Origin: Helianthus annuus | Lineage: Eukaryota; Streptophyta; Magnoliopsida; Asterales; Asteraceae | Length of the DNA stretch: 64,000 nt | Assembly (NCBI RefSeq): GCF_002127325.2 | Contig: NC_035439.2 | Coordinates: 146,141,709 to 146,205,708 of the forward strand | Direction: 5' to 3' | Part shown: piece by piece, positions 54,801 to 64,000 of the stretch | Numbering within the stretch: position 1 is the first letter of the stretch | Layout of the letters: each line of letters opens with the position of its first letter | Program-made: the position numbers and the translations under genes | Notes under the pieces: model-generated | Told to the model about the DNA's origin: nothing | Seen by the model: only the letters and a program-made list of their open reading frames with translations | The model's database searches: none

Positions 54801-55752
54801 CGTTTGATTCATTTATAGGTTTGTAGATGACACTAAGACCCCAAAGAAGATTGTATGACCGATCTGTGCAATCATAATGACACTGTTGATGATAGTCTAT
54901 CAACCTCACTTGTAAAATATTCAAGCGCAGGCCCATTACGTATTCTCTAAAAAACCTTTTTGAGCATTTAAAAAGTAAAACATGATGGATGCGTCACCTA
55001 CCATGTGTTAAAGGGGCACCATCCAAACCATATCAGCATACCAAGGGGAGCCAAGACTCTTACATGGGGGTGCAACACGTGGGCATTAGGGATGGCAATG
55101 GGTCGGGTTTGAGACGGGTTTAGATAATCCCTAGTGGGCATGGAAAGGAGAAGTTTATTTTTAGGGAAAATTACGAATCTAGCCAGGAATATTGGTTGAC
55201 CACCAAATTAGCCAGCTCATGCCTCTTTGGAGCAGGGCATCCACCATTTAATGCGTCCGCCAGTAGTTGATTGACACATGGCAAAACTAAGTGGATAGGT
55301 CAGCCGCCGACGCATCCAGTCCAAAAAGTAGGCTGATGCGTCCGGCTTAGCTGCGTCAAAATGCAAATGGCTGGCTCGGCTCAGTCTCGTTGAGTGGCTC
55401 GTTGAAGCAGCTTTTAGACGCGAAATGGGGCATTGGGAGTTGTTCGACGCATTGTGGCGCATGGGGGGCATCGGTTTCCGTGATTTTCTTTTTTTTATTT
55501 TATAACAAATTCATTTACATTTTTTTCTATTTACATTCCTCCCTACTATATATATATTGAAAAAAATCAGATATATTTCAATATTTTCTCTCCAAACCAA
55601 CTGATTTTTAAAAGTCTTTATAAAATGCTTATGTTAATGTATCCGCCTTTGATACTCTCCAAATAAAAATCAAGATGTTTAACAGTTTTGAAAATGACGT
55701 TTTCCTGAGCTTTAGAAGTGCTAGTGTTTATGGGTGACGGGACCTGCCACTA
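51886..55752. other. Gene-poor intergenic DNA
   Basis: No supported gene. GGTACG-rich patches at 52910-53045 and 53890-54090; GTGG-rich patch at 52108-52180; a segment with TAATGGTTCGGACT/GAATGGTTAA words at 54283-54560 that looks like a decayed MITE related to 17037-17261. From about 55180 the sequence becomes GC-richer with many GACGC/GCGTC words, perhaps the edge of the DUF1985/Ulp1-bearing region. Confidence 0.45.
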
Positions 55753-56182
55753 GTGCCGGAAGTGATCGTCGTTGCCATTTATTGTAGTGGGTTTAACGAA
55801 GAAATGCGAAGAACTCACCTAAAACGGGAACGTTGGATCACTTCGTGTTATCGGATTTCCTCGTCCACGTCCTCCACCGCTCCTCCTAAGGCCCCAAATT
55901 GTTTAAAAACAAAGAGGAATTGGAGACCGAGCTTTGTGGAGGAATTGGATCACTTCGTGTTATTGCTTAAAAAAATATATTTTTTATTATTTTTTTCCTT
56001 TTTTTGTAATTTAATTTAATTCTGTAATTTATTTTCTTGGTTTTTTTGGTTTGTTTTTTTTACTAGGTTTATTTTGTTTAGTAAATAAAAAGTTGTACTT
56101 TGTTTTTTTTTATTTAACATTATTATCCATATGTCCATCTATATATTTAAAAATTTCTAACTAGTATATCACTTTAGAAGAG
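55753..56182 (+). other. Short unrecognised open frame and AT-rich spacer
   Basis: An 88-codon frame (55753-56019) has no motif; within it TTGGATCACTTCGTGTTAT occurs twice (about 55833 and 55946). The rest is T-rich. Confidence 0.3.
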
Positions 56183-56629
56183 ATGGGTGGTGGTGAATTT
56201 GAAGAATTTGAAGACTCGGGGTATTGCAACCCACCACCATGCTACCCTTCATTGCCACCAACCTACCGTGACCCGCCAGTAGCCTTCCCTTCACCGCCAA
56301 CCGGCTGCCGGGCACCGCCAGCAGGCTGCCCTGCACCGCCACAACCCCACTGTACACCGCCAGCAAACCACTATACACCGCCACCAGGCTGCCATGCAAT
56401 GCCACCAGGCAACCGTGCACTGCCACCACCCCGTTTAAATCCTAATTTATTCAACCCGCCGCCTGGGAAAACTGATGATGAGTGGGACGGTATCACCGAT
56501 GAAGAAGCAAGCTTTGCTTACGATTGTGCCATGGCAGAACTCCAGTTTTCCTGTCTGCGAGTTGGTGGTAGTCAGTCAAACTATATGGATTGTGGGAACC
56601 CCAAGAAAAGTGACCAGCGGTTAAATTAG
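56183..56629 (+). CDS. Proline-rich hypothetical protein, 148 aa
   Basis: The ATG at 56183 opens MGGGEFEEFEDSGYCNPPPC. Residues 14-85 are Pro/Cys-rich with degenerate units PPxGCxAPP/PPxxxxTPP. An acidic part with DDEWDGITDEEASFAYDCAM follows. No signal peptide or membrane helix. Not recognised. It lies convergent to the minus-strand Ulp1-like gene, 370 bases away, and may be an exon of a longer gene or of a transposon. Confidence 0.4.
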   Translation: MGGGEFEEFEDSGYCNPPPCYPSLPPTYRDPPVAFPSPPTGCRAPPAGCPAPPQPHCTPPANHYTPPPGCHAMPPGNRALPPPRLNPNLFNPPPGKTDDEWDGITDEEASFAYDCAMAELQFSCLRVGGSQSNYMDCGNPKKSDQRLN

Positions 56630-56998
56630 CAAAATAGTTATTAATGGTGTAATGTATGTTAATGTTATTATGTAATATTTTATGAAAAACTAGTCCAAAT
56701 TTAAAGTTAATAAAAAACAAATTTCATATTTTATTTACAATTCAGTAATTTCTTATGAATACACATGCAAATATTTTGTAAATGTTAGATATTAAAATGT
56801 TAATATGTTTGAAATTTATATTTTATGTTATTTGTTATAAAAGTGAAATGAAAAACCAACAAAATTATATCTTGTTATTTGGTTATTTTTGTAGTATTAA
56901 TTAAATTATATTTATAATGGAATTATTACATAAAGAACAAAAAGTGAAACGATCATGATGATAAATTTAAAAGGCCAAATTTTGTTAAAAATTACATA
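56630..56998. other. AT-rich spacer between convergent genes
   Basis: No features beyond AT-rich sequence that may hold 3' UTRs. Confidence 0.5.
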
Positions 56999-57931
56999 TT
57001 AAACTACGTTAGGACGTGGTAAACAACGCCAGAAATACAAATTATCTGCCATGAACCTTCTATATGACTTCATTTTTTGATTGATATCACCGGTGAGATT
57101 TATCGGTTTATCCGTAACGAGATGCTCCATCAGCATACATAGATACACAGCTTCGTTTCCAGTCAAAGAGGAGTTTGACACGACATAGTCATCGTTCATT
57201 TCAAATGAAATTCTTTTTTCTGGCTTTCCAGTCTTTTTCCAGTACCGCAGATTAACTAATACTGCTCCAAAGTATACGCATATTTTTGTCAGCCTAGGGA
57301 TGACAACCTGTCTGTATTTTTCGCCGGCACAAATGTCTTGACCCGGGAACATTACCAGTTGTTGGGTTTCCAGCTCTAGACGTAGCATTAGCCACTCTTT
57401 ATTTTCTAGCGGGATCGGGAAAAAAACATAGTCAATGTCAAAAAAGGAAGGAAACGGGCTTAATTTACCGTTACAGTAAGTAGACGCGTTTTTCGTAACC
57501 GATTCCAATAAACAATCATAAAACTTTGGTGGTAGTATTGTCCAACGTAGATTTAACATGGAGTTTTTTTGAATTTTTCTACTTCTCCAAATCATCAGTC
57601 TTCCAACCCACGCTTCGATATGCTGTAAAAACTGTAGTGTTAGTAAAAAAGTTTATAACTAAAATATAGTTTACGCAAAATTGTTCATATAATTTACTGT
57701 GTCGGTGAGATAGCCGTTGAAACGAAATCCCAATAAGGTTCCCCAAAAGTTTTTGTCAAGCTGCACTGATCTATTAAAAACTGCTGAATAACAGAACGGT
57801 GCATCGCCTCTGTTGTAGAATTCGAGCACATCTTTCGACCAATTTTCTGTTTCATCGTCTGGTATCGCCTATCTACCACGGTTGTGCTGATGTAGGCTAT
57901 GTTTATTATGTAGACAGTCTTCACCTCCCAT
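56999..57931 (-). pseudogene. Ulp1-protease-like module, catalytic residues lost
   Basis: Two exons on the minus strand: about 57931-57698 and 57622-56999, with donor GTAAAT and acceptor TTTACAG. The frame reads NWSKDVLEFYNRGDAPFCYS, FWGTLLGFRFNGYLTD, then across the intron HIEAWVGRLMIW, RWTILPPKFYD and the protease fold. It aligns with the plus-strand gene at 58527-61633, but where that one has VHW this has KEW, and where it has GDCGVW this has GNEAVY. His and Cys of the C48 triad are therefore replaced. An in-frame TAG at 57871-57869 near the start could be a CAG to TAG change. C48 enzymes remove SUMO-type modifiers; this copy should be inactive. Confidence 0.65.
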
Positions 57932-58388
57932 TTTTTGGGGGTTGGATGATGTTCCGCCTTCTGCAGCAGTCACCGGCTTCCTCCATCGATTAAGGATCCA
58001 ACTTGAGGATTTTTTTGCCGGTTGAGAGCAGTATTCTTCATCAGCTAATTCTTTTCCCCGCCGTTCGGATATGGTTTTTTTTAGAATTTACCGAACCACA
58101 AATTTTTATGTGTTTTGGCACTTGGAATAACAGTTAATTATATAAAAAAAAATTTGCATTAAAAAAAAAACAACAACAACATAAAGGAGATGGGGCATCC
58201 AAACCCCTCCTATGCGTCAGAGACGCCTAGAAAGAACCAATGAGTATTTAATTGATTTTTTGATATCAAAGTTACTTTAGAGGTATCCGATGCAGCGTCA
58301 CTTTCAACGAGGGGTCCATAGACGCATCCGGTGTTAGGCGTCTCCCATTGCAGGGACCACCACATGCGGTGGTTACACTGTTCCTAGG
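57932..58388. promoter_or_regulatory. Divergent intergenic region between two Ulp1-like genes
   Basis: About 450 bases between head-to-head genes. Contains many GACGC/GCGTC and GGATGC words (for example GACGCATCCGG at about 58331) and an A-rich patch at 58143-58185. No clear TATA box for the plus gene. Confidence 0.35.
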
Positions 58389-58526
58389 TTGCTGCTTCCG
58401 AAGCGGGTAACAGGGACCACCATTGTCAGAGCTCCGAACCATCTCTCCTCAGTAAACGACACAATCCGACCCGATTCCGTTAGTCTCCGACCCGATCCGA
58501 CCCGTATTTTAACGGAAGCACGCGAC

Positions 58527-61500
58527 ATGAATCAGAATTGTTGGGAGGATGACTCGATGCCAAACTTTAACATCGAATTCACCATCGAAGATACGGTTGC
58601 TATGCTTGACAACACTCGTCCGGATACCACTAAACTGGTAATTTTTAATCTTCATTTTTTATGTTAGTGTTAGTGATTTTTTAGTTTTTCTTGTAGTCTT
58701 TACCATTCATTATTCCATTGATGTAGGCTAAGGCTCCTAGAATTAGAGTTAGAGCAGCTTGGACGGTTCTAGATAGAATCAAGAAGAAAATGACGGGTAA
58801 TTTAGAACATAGGCTAAGGCAGACGGTCTTTGGTCACTATTTGGATCTTGAGTCTGTCATTTGTGAAAGCCCACTTTTGCTTTGTGTTGCACGACATCAG
58901 ATTCCCAGTGATAATCCTAGCAACGGAATAAGTTATGTGTTTGGGAATGATTTTGTTCATTTTACTCCAATCCAATTTTGTCTTATCACCGGGTTTAGAT
59001 TTGGGCAGATTACAAATACTATATTTAATGGGTCAGCTAGTTCTTTTAGTTCAAGAAATTTCCCGGGGATACGCGATGTAAAGTTACGTCATTTAGAAGA
59101 GGTATTTGATTCGTGCTGGTCACAACTCAGTGAAGACGATTGTCTTCGTATCTGTCTGTTGATGTTACTAGAGTTAGGTTTTAAAGGTACCCAACGGTTC
59201 GAATCAGTTGACAAAATGGTTCTCAATTTGGTTGATGATTTAGAAGCTTGGAACAACTTTCCGTGGGGTACCTATCTTTGGCAAAGCACGTATGTGCATG
59301 TTTATGATTTGAGTCGTCGACACCAACAGGGTAATGCTGGGTTCTCGTTGCCTGGGTGCGTTTGGCCGTTCAAGGTACAAATTTTTAATTAATGTAATGC
59401 AATACATTGCAACTTCTTTATGCCTTAAAATAAAATAAATTAAATCTATGTATATGTGTAGATGTGGATTTATGAAGTATTTCCAGAATTTAAGGAGATG
59501 GTTTCATTTTTTAAAACCGAAGCAATTCCAAGATTTTTGGGTTGGGGTCCTGGAAAAAGGGTTACAACTGCCACCGTTGAACGCATTTTTCAGTCTGCCC
59601 AAAAGGTAATTGTTGCTGTTTGTTATGTTATTTTCAGTTATATAGTAACATTAGAATATAGTGATTGATACAAGTTTCCATTATTCAATTCTTAGAATGA
59701 ACGTTACCGTCCGATTCAAACCATATTGCCCACCAGTCAGGAGATGCAGACTGAGTGGTACATATCGAGTGTTCAGTATTTAGATAGTATTCGTATAGCA
59801 AGTGAGGTACCCCGTAGCATGCAGCCCAATTCTGATACGATGCACAACAGTGCTGATATTCCAAATGATGGCGTTGCCGACGGGTTTGAAGGTTATGCAA
59901 CGTTGACCCCCATGGCCACCCAAACAGCAGCCACCCAAACAACAAGAAAAAGAAGATCTGCAATTCTTGATGGGGGAAATGTTTCAAATACGGATGAATT
60001 ACAATCGGCTCTTGTTGAAAAATTTATGTCAATATTGGACCTGAACAATGAGAAGCTAAGTTCGATAATTGATGAAAAGTTTGAGGCAAAGGTGAGGGTG
60101 AATTTAATTAAACATTAAATAAATGTGTTTATGTGATAGTAATGCTAATATGACTATTTCTTATGCAGATAAAGAGTCTAGGTCTTCATCATGGTAGAGT
60201 TCATTCAGTCGGAAAGGTAATGTTGTATTGCTAGGATTTAAGCAATTCAATTACATAAACAATAATATATACTAATGTTCGTTATCACTTAAACTTGTGT
60301 TTGTAGCCGGAAGTAGAATCGTTTGTGAAGTTCAATGATGTTGGTGATAATGAAGTGGCAACTGTCAACTTGCAACCGTGTGACGATCTTGTCTTTAATG
60401 ATACAGAACAGTTAGTCCACGATGCCCCGACAGCCGCAGTGCGGCGATCAGAGAGGTTAGTAAAGCCCGGTCCCTCTATGCTATCACCTTTTGTTTTGTT
60501 CAAGAAAGTGTCAAAGAGAAACAAGAACAAAGAGGATAGTACGTGTACGGATAAACAGATTCAAAAGATCCGAGATTGGTATATGATCGAACGTTCACTG
60601 GTAAACAAGACGGATTCAAGGACCCGGAAGCTTGGAAAAACGATGGGGGGTGAAGTTGGTCCACAATTTTGGTCTTCGTTGCTAGGTGACGACGGGTCCG
60701 GTTGGTTAACTGATGATGTAAGAAATTATCAATTTTAATGCTTTCAAATTATTTATATTTTCAAAGCTGTTATTTAAAAAAACTTTCAAAACAGCATTTA
60801 TACGGTTGGATGATTAAGATGTACGAGCAGAGGAACGACACCGATCGTTGGAGCATTCTACCACCGTATTTTCAAATGACCTTAATTCAGTGTGATGCAC
60901 ACCGGAGGATGGAGGGCTATTTCAATGGGTTCTTTATTCCTATTCCACCAATTTCCCAAGTTGACGAGGTAAATTATTTTTGAATGCCGAAGTATTTATA
61001 TATAGTTCATTTAAAAATAACGTGCATTGGATTTTTGGGGTGTTTATATAAATTATTTTTGAAAGGTTTATGTTCCGTTGAATATAAAAAACGTGCATTG
61101 GATTTTGGGGGTGTTCCACCTTCGCAATCGGACGCTCACAATTTAGGACAGGTTCGTCATATCGTATATATACTACCAATATAGTGCATTGAATCAATTT
61201 CTTACAATTTACATATTCCTACATGTGTAGTTTATTCCAATGTCAAACATTGGTTCAAGACAGAACGGAAGTGATTTACCACATCAATTTTGCCTTCGAC
61301 ATATGGCTACGCATCAACGGGTACTATTCAGCCGATGAGCCAGTAAAGTTGTCGTTGCCGTTCAAAGTCGTTTACCCGACCCAAGTTCCTCAACAATCAG
61401 GGAGTTTAGGAGATTGTGGTGTATGGGTTTGCATTTTAATGGAAAGGCTGATCAAGAAGGAACCCATTTCTCGAGAAGAAAACACCGCAAAGGCAGCTTA

Positions 61501-61633
61501 CCAGATGAGACAAAGGTTGGCTATCATGTTCTACGATAGCCTGTTACCAGAAAACTTTGATCTTGTCAGCACTTGCCAGTCATTTGAAAATGATGAGGAT
61601 GAACAACTACACGAAAAGGTTGTGGATCCGTAA
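58527..61633 (+). pseudogene. DUF1985/Ulp1 (C48) peptidase-family gene, nine exons, one stop
   Basis: Exons: 58527-58637, 58727-59374, 59462-59605, 59696-60091, 60169-60216, 60307-60717, 60795-60968, 61066-61151, 61231-61633. All introns have GT/AG ends and the frame is kept. The start is uncertain (58389 is also possible). Exon 2 carries a DUF1985-like block (LCVARHQIPS, YVFGNDFVHFTPIQFCLITG). The C-terminus is a C48 fold: RWSILPPYF, catalytic His in NVHW (61096-61098), Asp at 61147-61149, Gln-x-Gln before, and Cys in GDCGVW (61415-61417). A TAG at 61144-61146 sits directly before the Asp codon where relatives have Tyr. Such proteins are abundant in plants, often within Mutator-like elements. 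Confidence 0.65.
61020..61110 (+). repeat. 71-bp tandem duplication over the exon 8 border
   Basis: ACGTGCATTGGATTTT occurs at about 61020 and 61091, with similar flanks (TTATATAAATT / TTGAATATAAAA types). The first copy lies in intron 7 and contains a decayed version of the catalytic-His segment. Confidence 0.65.
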
Positions 61634-62648
61634 ACAAGGTATTATGTCATTGAACGTTTTGCATTGGGCCGGCCCATTTGGGGCCCAATTCTGATTGGCC
61701 ACATGCTATTTGCATTACAATTATTTGTTTATTGTTTCTATTTTTTTCTAGCCCATGCACCTGACCCATTATTACGGGATGGGCCGACCCAGATCTGAAT
61801 ATCCTCCCCAAGCTGATTTTCCTCATTAATGCTAGTTTTTGCATATTCTCAAATTCTAGACAATTATTTTTAAAAAAACACTTATGTTTAATGTAAAAGA
61901 GAAAACAAAAAAAATCTTGTTTTTAAAAAAAAAAAAACACTTATGTTTAATGTAAAAGAAAAAACAAAAAAATCTTGTTTTTAAAAAAAAAAACACTTTT
62001 TTAATGGTTCAAAGGTTTCTACCAAATTGTTGCCCAAAATTTAGGAATAATAACTAGTGTTTCTGTTTGTTTAAATATGAGTTGTGGACTTGTATAATTG
62101 GGCCAAAGACTAGATACAGAGTACATCTGCTGGGCATCATGGGTTGTTGCGTATAATGGGCTTAAAGATGAAATGAGTAGATGGACGTTTAGGGCAGGAT
62201 TGCAGTATATAAAAAAGCGTAGATGTCTCTGTATGGAGGGATTTTTCAGATCTTTTCAGTCTCTCTCCTCGTGTACTACTCTCATATCTAGGGTTTGTTC
62301 TAGTTTTACTTATATACCAAAAGGCTGCTGGATTTTGACTTAATACCAATAAAGCCCAAGCATGTATCGGCCCAATAATCTCCATATGACAAACAATCTG
62401 ATCATGACATATAAAGGCCAAGCATGTAACGGCCCAACACATGTACAATCTGATCATGACAAAAAAGCCCAAGATTCGGACCAATTTAGAAGGGTGGCAC
62501 CAGAATTATGTAAAAAAAAATAAACTTTTAACCAATATTTTTAATATAACCACATAATATATATTAATATGACCGAAACGGTCCGTTGCATACATATCGT
62601 AAACATTAAAAAAAAAACTTGTTAACCATAGTAGTACATCAAAATGGG
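61634..62648. other. Intergenic; short tandem repeats
   Basis: About 61866-61995 holds 2.3 copies of a roughly 60-base unit (CACTTATGTTTAATGTAAAAG, A-rich). Around 62390-62465, CAATCTGATCATGACA and GCCAAGCATGTA recur. No supported gene; an 81-codon frame at 62098-62343 has no motif. Confidence 0.5.
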
Positions 62649-63047
62649 TTAACACACGGGTGATCCAAGGAGGCATGAGCGACGAAGTATAATCTTCATA
62701 ATCTCCCAAACGGAGACCCGATCGAAGTCTTCATAAAAAGTCAACAGGTACTCGAGTTTGGCGTCTTCGATCAGTTCTTGCTCGGTTACATTCTTTTTCT
62801 CGTCGGTTGCTGCCTTCATCGCCAACTTCACCCTGCCATTGAACCGAGAACTAATGCACCTTAGGTAGCCTGCACGGAACTCCACCTCATTCACCGACCG
62901 TTCAGTTTCGCCAACATGTCTACAGAACATGTTGAAAACGCTTAACCAAAACGCGGCATCCATTGTAGCGTGCCGTCCAGTGTGTCTAGTTTCCACGTAT
63001 GACATCGCAATGGCGATGTCTTCTACTTCGCTCCATGCATCATCCAT
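62649..63047 (-). CDS. Myb/SANT-like protein, 132 aa
   Basis: From the ATG at 63047: MDDAWSEVEDIAIAMSYVET, then FWLSVFNMFCRH, a Arg-rich middle (VEFRAGYLRCISSRFNGRVK) and TFYEDFDRVSVWEIMKII. Spaced aromatic residues and helices match the trihelix/Myb-like proteins of the PIF/Harbinger and NAM-associated type. A longer frame opens at 63158, but the Met at 63047 is a better start because TATATATA lies about 60 bases upstream at about 63108-63117 (minus strand). Divergent to the Ulp1-like gene at 63452. DNA binding is inferred from the fold only. Confidence 0.55.
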   Translation of the reverse strand: MDDAWSEVEDIAIAMSYVETRHTGRHATMDAAFWLSVFNMFCRHVGETERSVNEVEFRAGYLRCISSRFNGRVKLAMKAATDEKKNVTEQELIEDAKLEYLLTFYEDFDRVSVWEIMKIILRRSCLLGSPVC

Positions 63048-63451
63048 GTTGTTCAAGTTTTTGTTTAGATTAAAGAAAGTTGAGTGAATAAAATGGGAGG
63101 TAGCATATGTATATATAGCCATGGATGGGTTAACTAAAGGTCCCTTAATTAAATGCAAAATAAGTAATCTTAATTGTCATTCCATTAATATAACTTAAAA
63201 AATGATAATTCTTTATAACTTAAAAAATACCTTTTAATAATAATAAAAAAAAAACAGATTCAAAAACTTTTTTAAAAGTTATTAAATTATTTAATTAATA
63301 TTGAGTTTACCTATTTTTAACAAACGGTTTAAAAAAATTTATAATAATATATTAGTTATAAAAAAAGGAAGAGGTAGGTGGAAGTTATTATTGGTCTATA
63401 AATATGGACCATTGGTGAGATTTCTTCATACCACCACAAATTCTCAGAATC
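63048..63451. promoter_or_regulatory. Shared promoter region of Myb/SANT-like and Ulp1-like genes
   Basis: AT-rich, with TATATATA on the minus strand (about 63108-63117) for the left gene and TATAAATA at 63397-63404, 48 bases before the ATG of the right gene. Confidence 0.5.
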
Positions 63452-63975
63452 ATGTCGTCAAAAGAAAGGCGTCAATCAAGCATTCCAGATTCTGTAGAGA
63501 ACGCTGTTTGGCTTAATCCGGATGACCAATCTGTTTATTGGTCACAAAATGTTCTTGACTTCTACTACGGCGGTGATAGCCAATTTTGCTATTCAACTTA
63601 TATGGGGCAGACGCCATTAGACAGAGAGTGGTGGGGTGGAGTGCTAGGGTATTGTGGAGATGGATATATGCAAGAAACGGTAATTAGATTATTTTACTTA
63701 GTGTTATTAGTTATATTATTTTTAATTTCTAAGTATGATACTTTAAAAAATAATTTTAGCATGTTCGTGCATGGTGTAACAAGCTAATACAGGATAGAGA
63801 AACAGAATATCGTCGGGGGACATCTTCATCAAATACTTTTCGTTGGACCATTCTACCCCCAAATTTCATAGACCTTCTGGCAGAACAAGATAACGATGCT
63901 TACGGATACGCTACTGGCAGTGTAGAACTTTACCCTCCCTTTTGGGACGTGGATAAATATTTACCGTATGAGTGA
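63452..63975 (+). pseudogene. Third Ulp1-family module, N-terminal part, stopped early
   Basis: Exons 63452-63679 and 63760-63975 with GTAATT donor and TTTTAG acceptor. The protein opens MSSKERRQSSIPDSVENAVW and shows YWSQNVLDFYYGGDSQFCYS, REWWGGVLGYCGDGYM, HVRAWCNKL and RWTILPPNFIDLL, aligning with the minus-strand copy and the plus-strand copy. TGA at 63973-63975 falls just before the expected catalytic-His region (the next codons read HRYVLT); TGG to TGA would explain it. The catalytic half, if present, lies beyond the window. Confidence 0.6.
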
Positions 63976-64000
63976 CATAGATATGTACTCACTAAATATT

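Overview
The window is nuclear DNA of a flowering plant. It contains spliceosomal introns with GT/AG borders, LTR retrotransposons primed by initiator tRNA-Met, a CACTA transposon, an L1-type LINE and an intronless EIX/Cf-type receptor-like protein gene. The style of the Ty3 and Sirevirus elements and the DUF1985/Ulp1 genes suggests a eudicot, perhaps Asteraceae; the family is inference. Most of the window is transposon sequence.

Layout. 1-5871: 3' end of a chromovirus-type Ty3 element (+) with a 2.9 kb LTR. About 5872-32669: a decayed LINE split by a second Ty3 element (minus strand, 6750-27604, target duplication CCTCG). That Ty3 element carries further insertions. A 6.5 kb CACTA element (12524-19013, target duplication TCT) sits in its gag gene and itself contains a kinase-exon fragment, a PIF/Harbinger-like element with a Myb/SANT ORF, a Tourist-like MITE and satellite-like arrays. 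A 5.3 kb non-coding block (22024-27324) sits in its 5' LTR, replaces the LTR core promoter, and contains a perfect 10-bp stem whose loop ends in TAATATTAC, the layout of a geminivirus-type origin.

32.7-37.2 kb: gene-poor, with an Athila-like ORF remnant between inverted repeats, palindrome clusters and MITEs. 37185-38690: a complete 1.5 kb LTR element with apparently identical 259-bp LTRs, PBS, PPT and target duplication. Its only coding capacity is an unfamiliar open frame of up to 346 codons. It lies 169 bp upstream of the start codon of an intact 1029-codon receptor-like protein gene (38860-41949), the clearest host gene here. 43055-51780: a Sirevirus-like Copia element that keeps gag but has lost integrase and reverse transcriptase; it interrupts a MITE and carries a series of small hairpins with a compensatory change.

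55.7-64 kb: three DUF1985/Ulp1-protease-like modules (one minus, two plus), each with an in-frame stop, one also lacking the catalytic His and Cys; plus a small Myb/SANT-like gene divergent from the third, and a proline-rich ORF. These may belong to a Mutator-type transposon family or be its domesticated relics. Coordinates come from reading the sequence by eye; family names rest on motif recognition, not searches.
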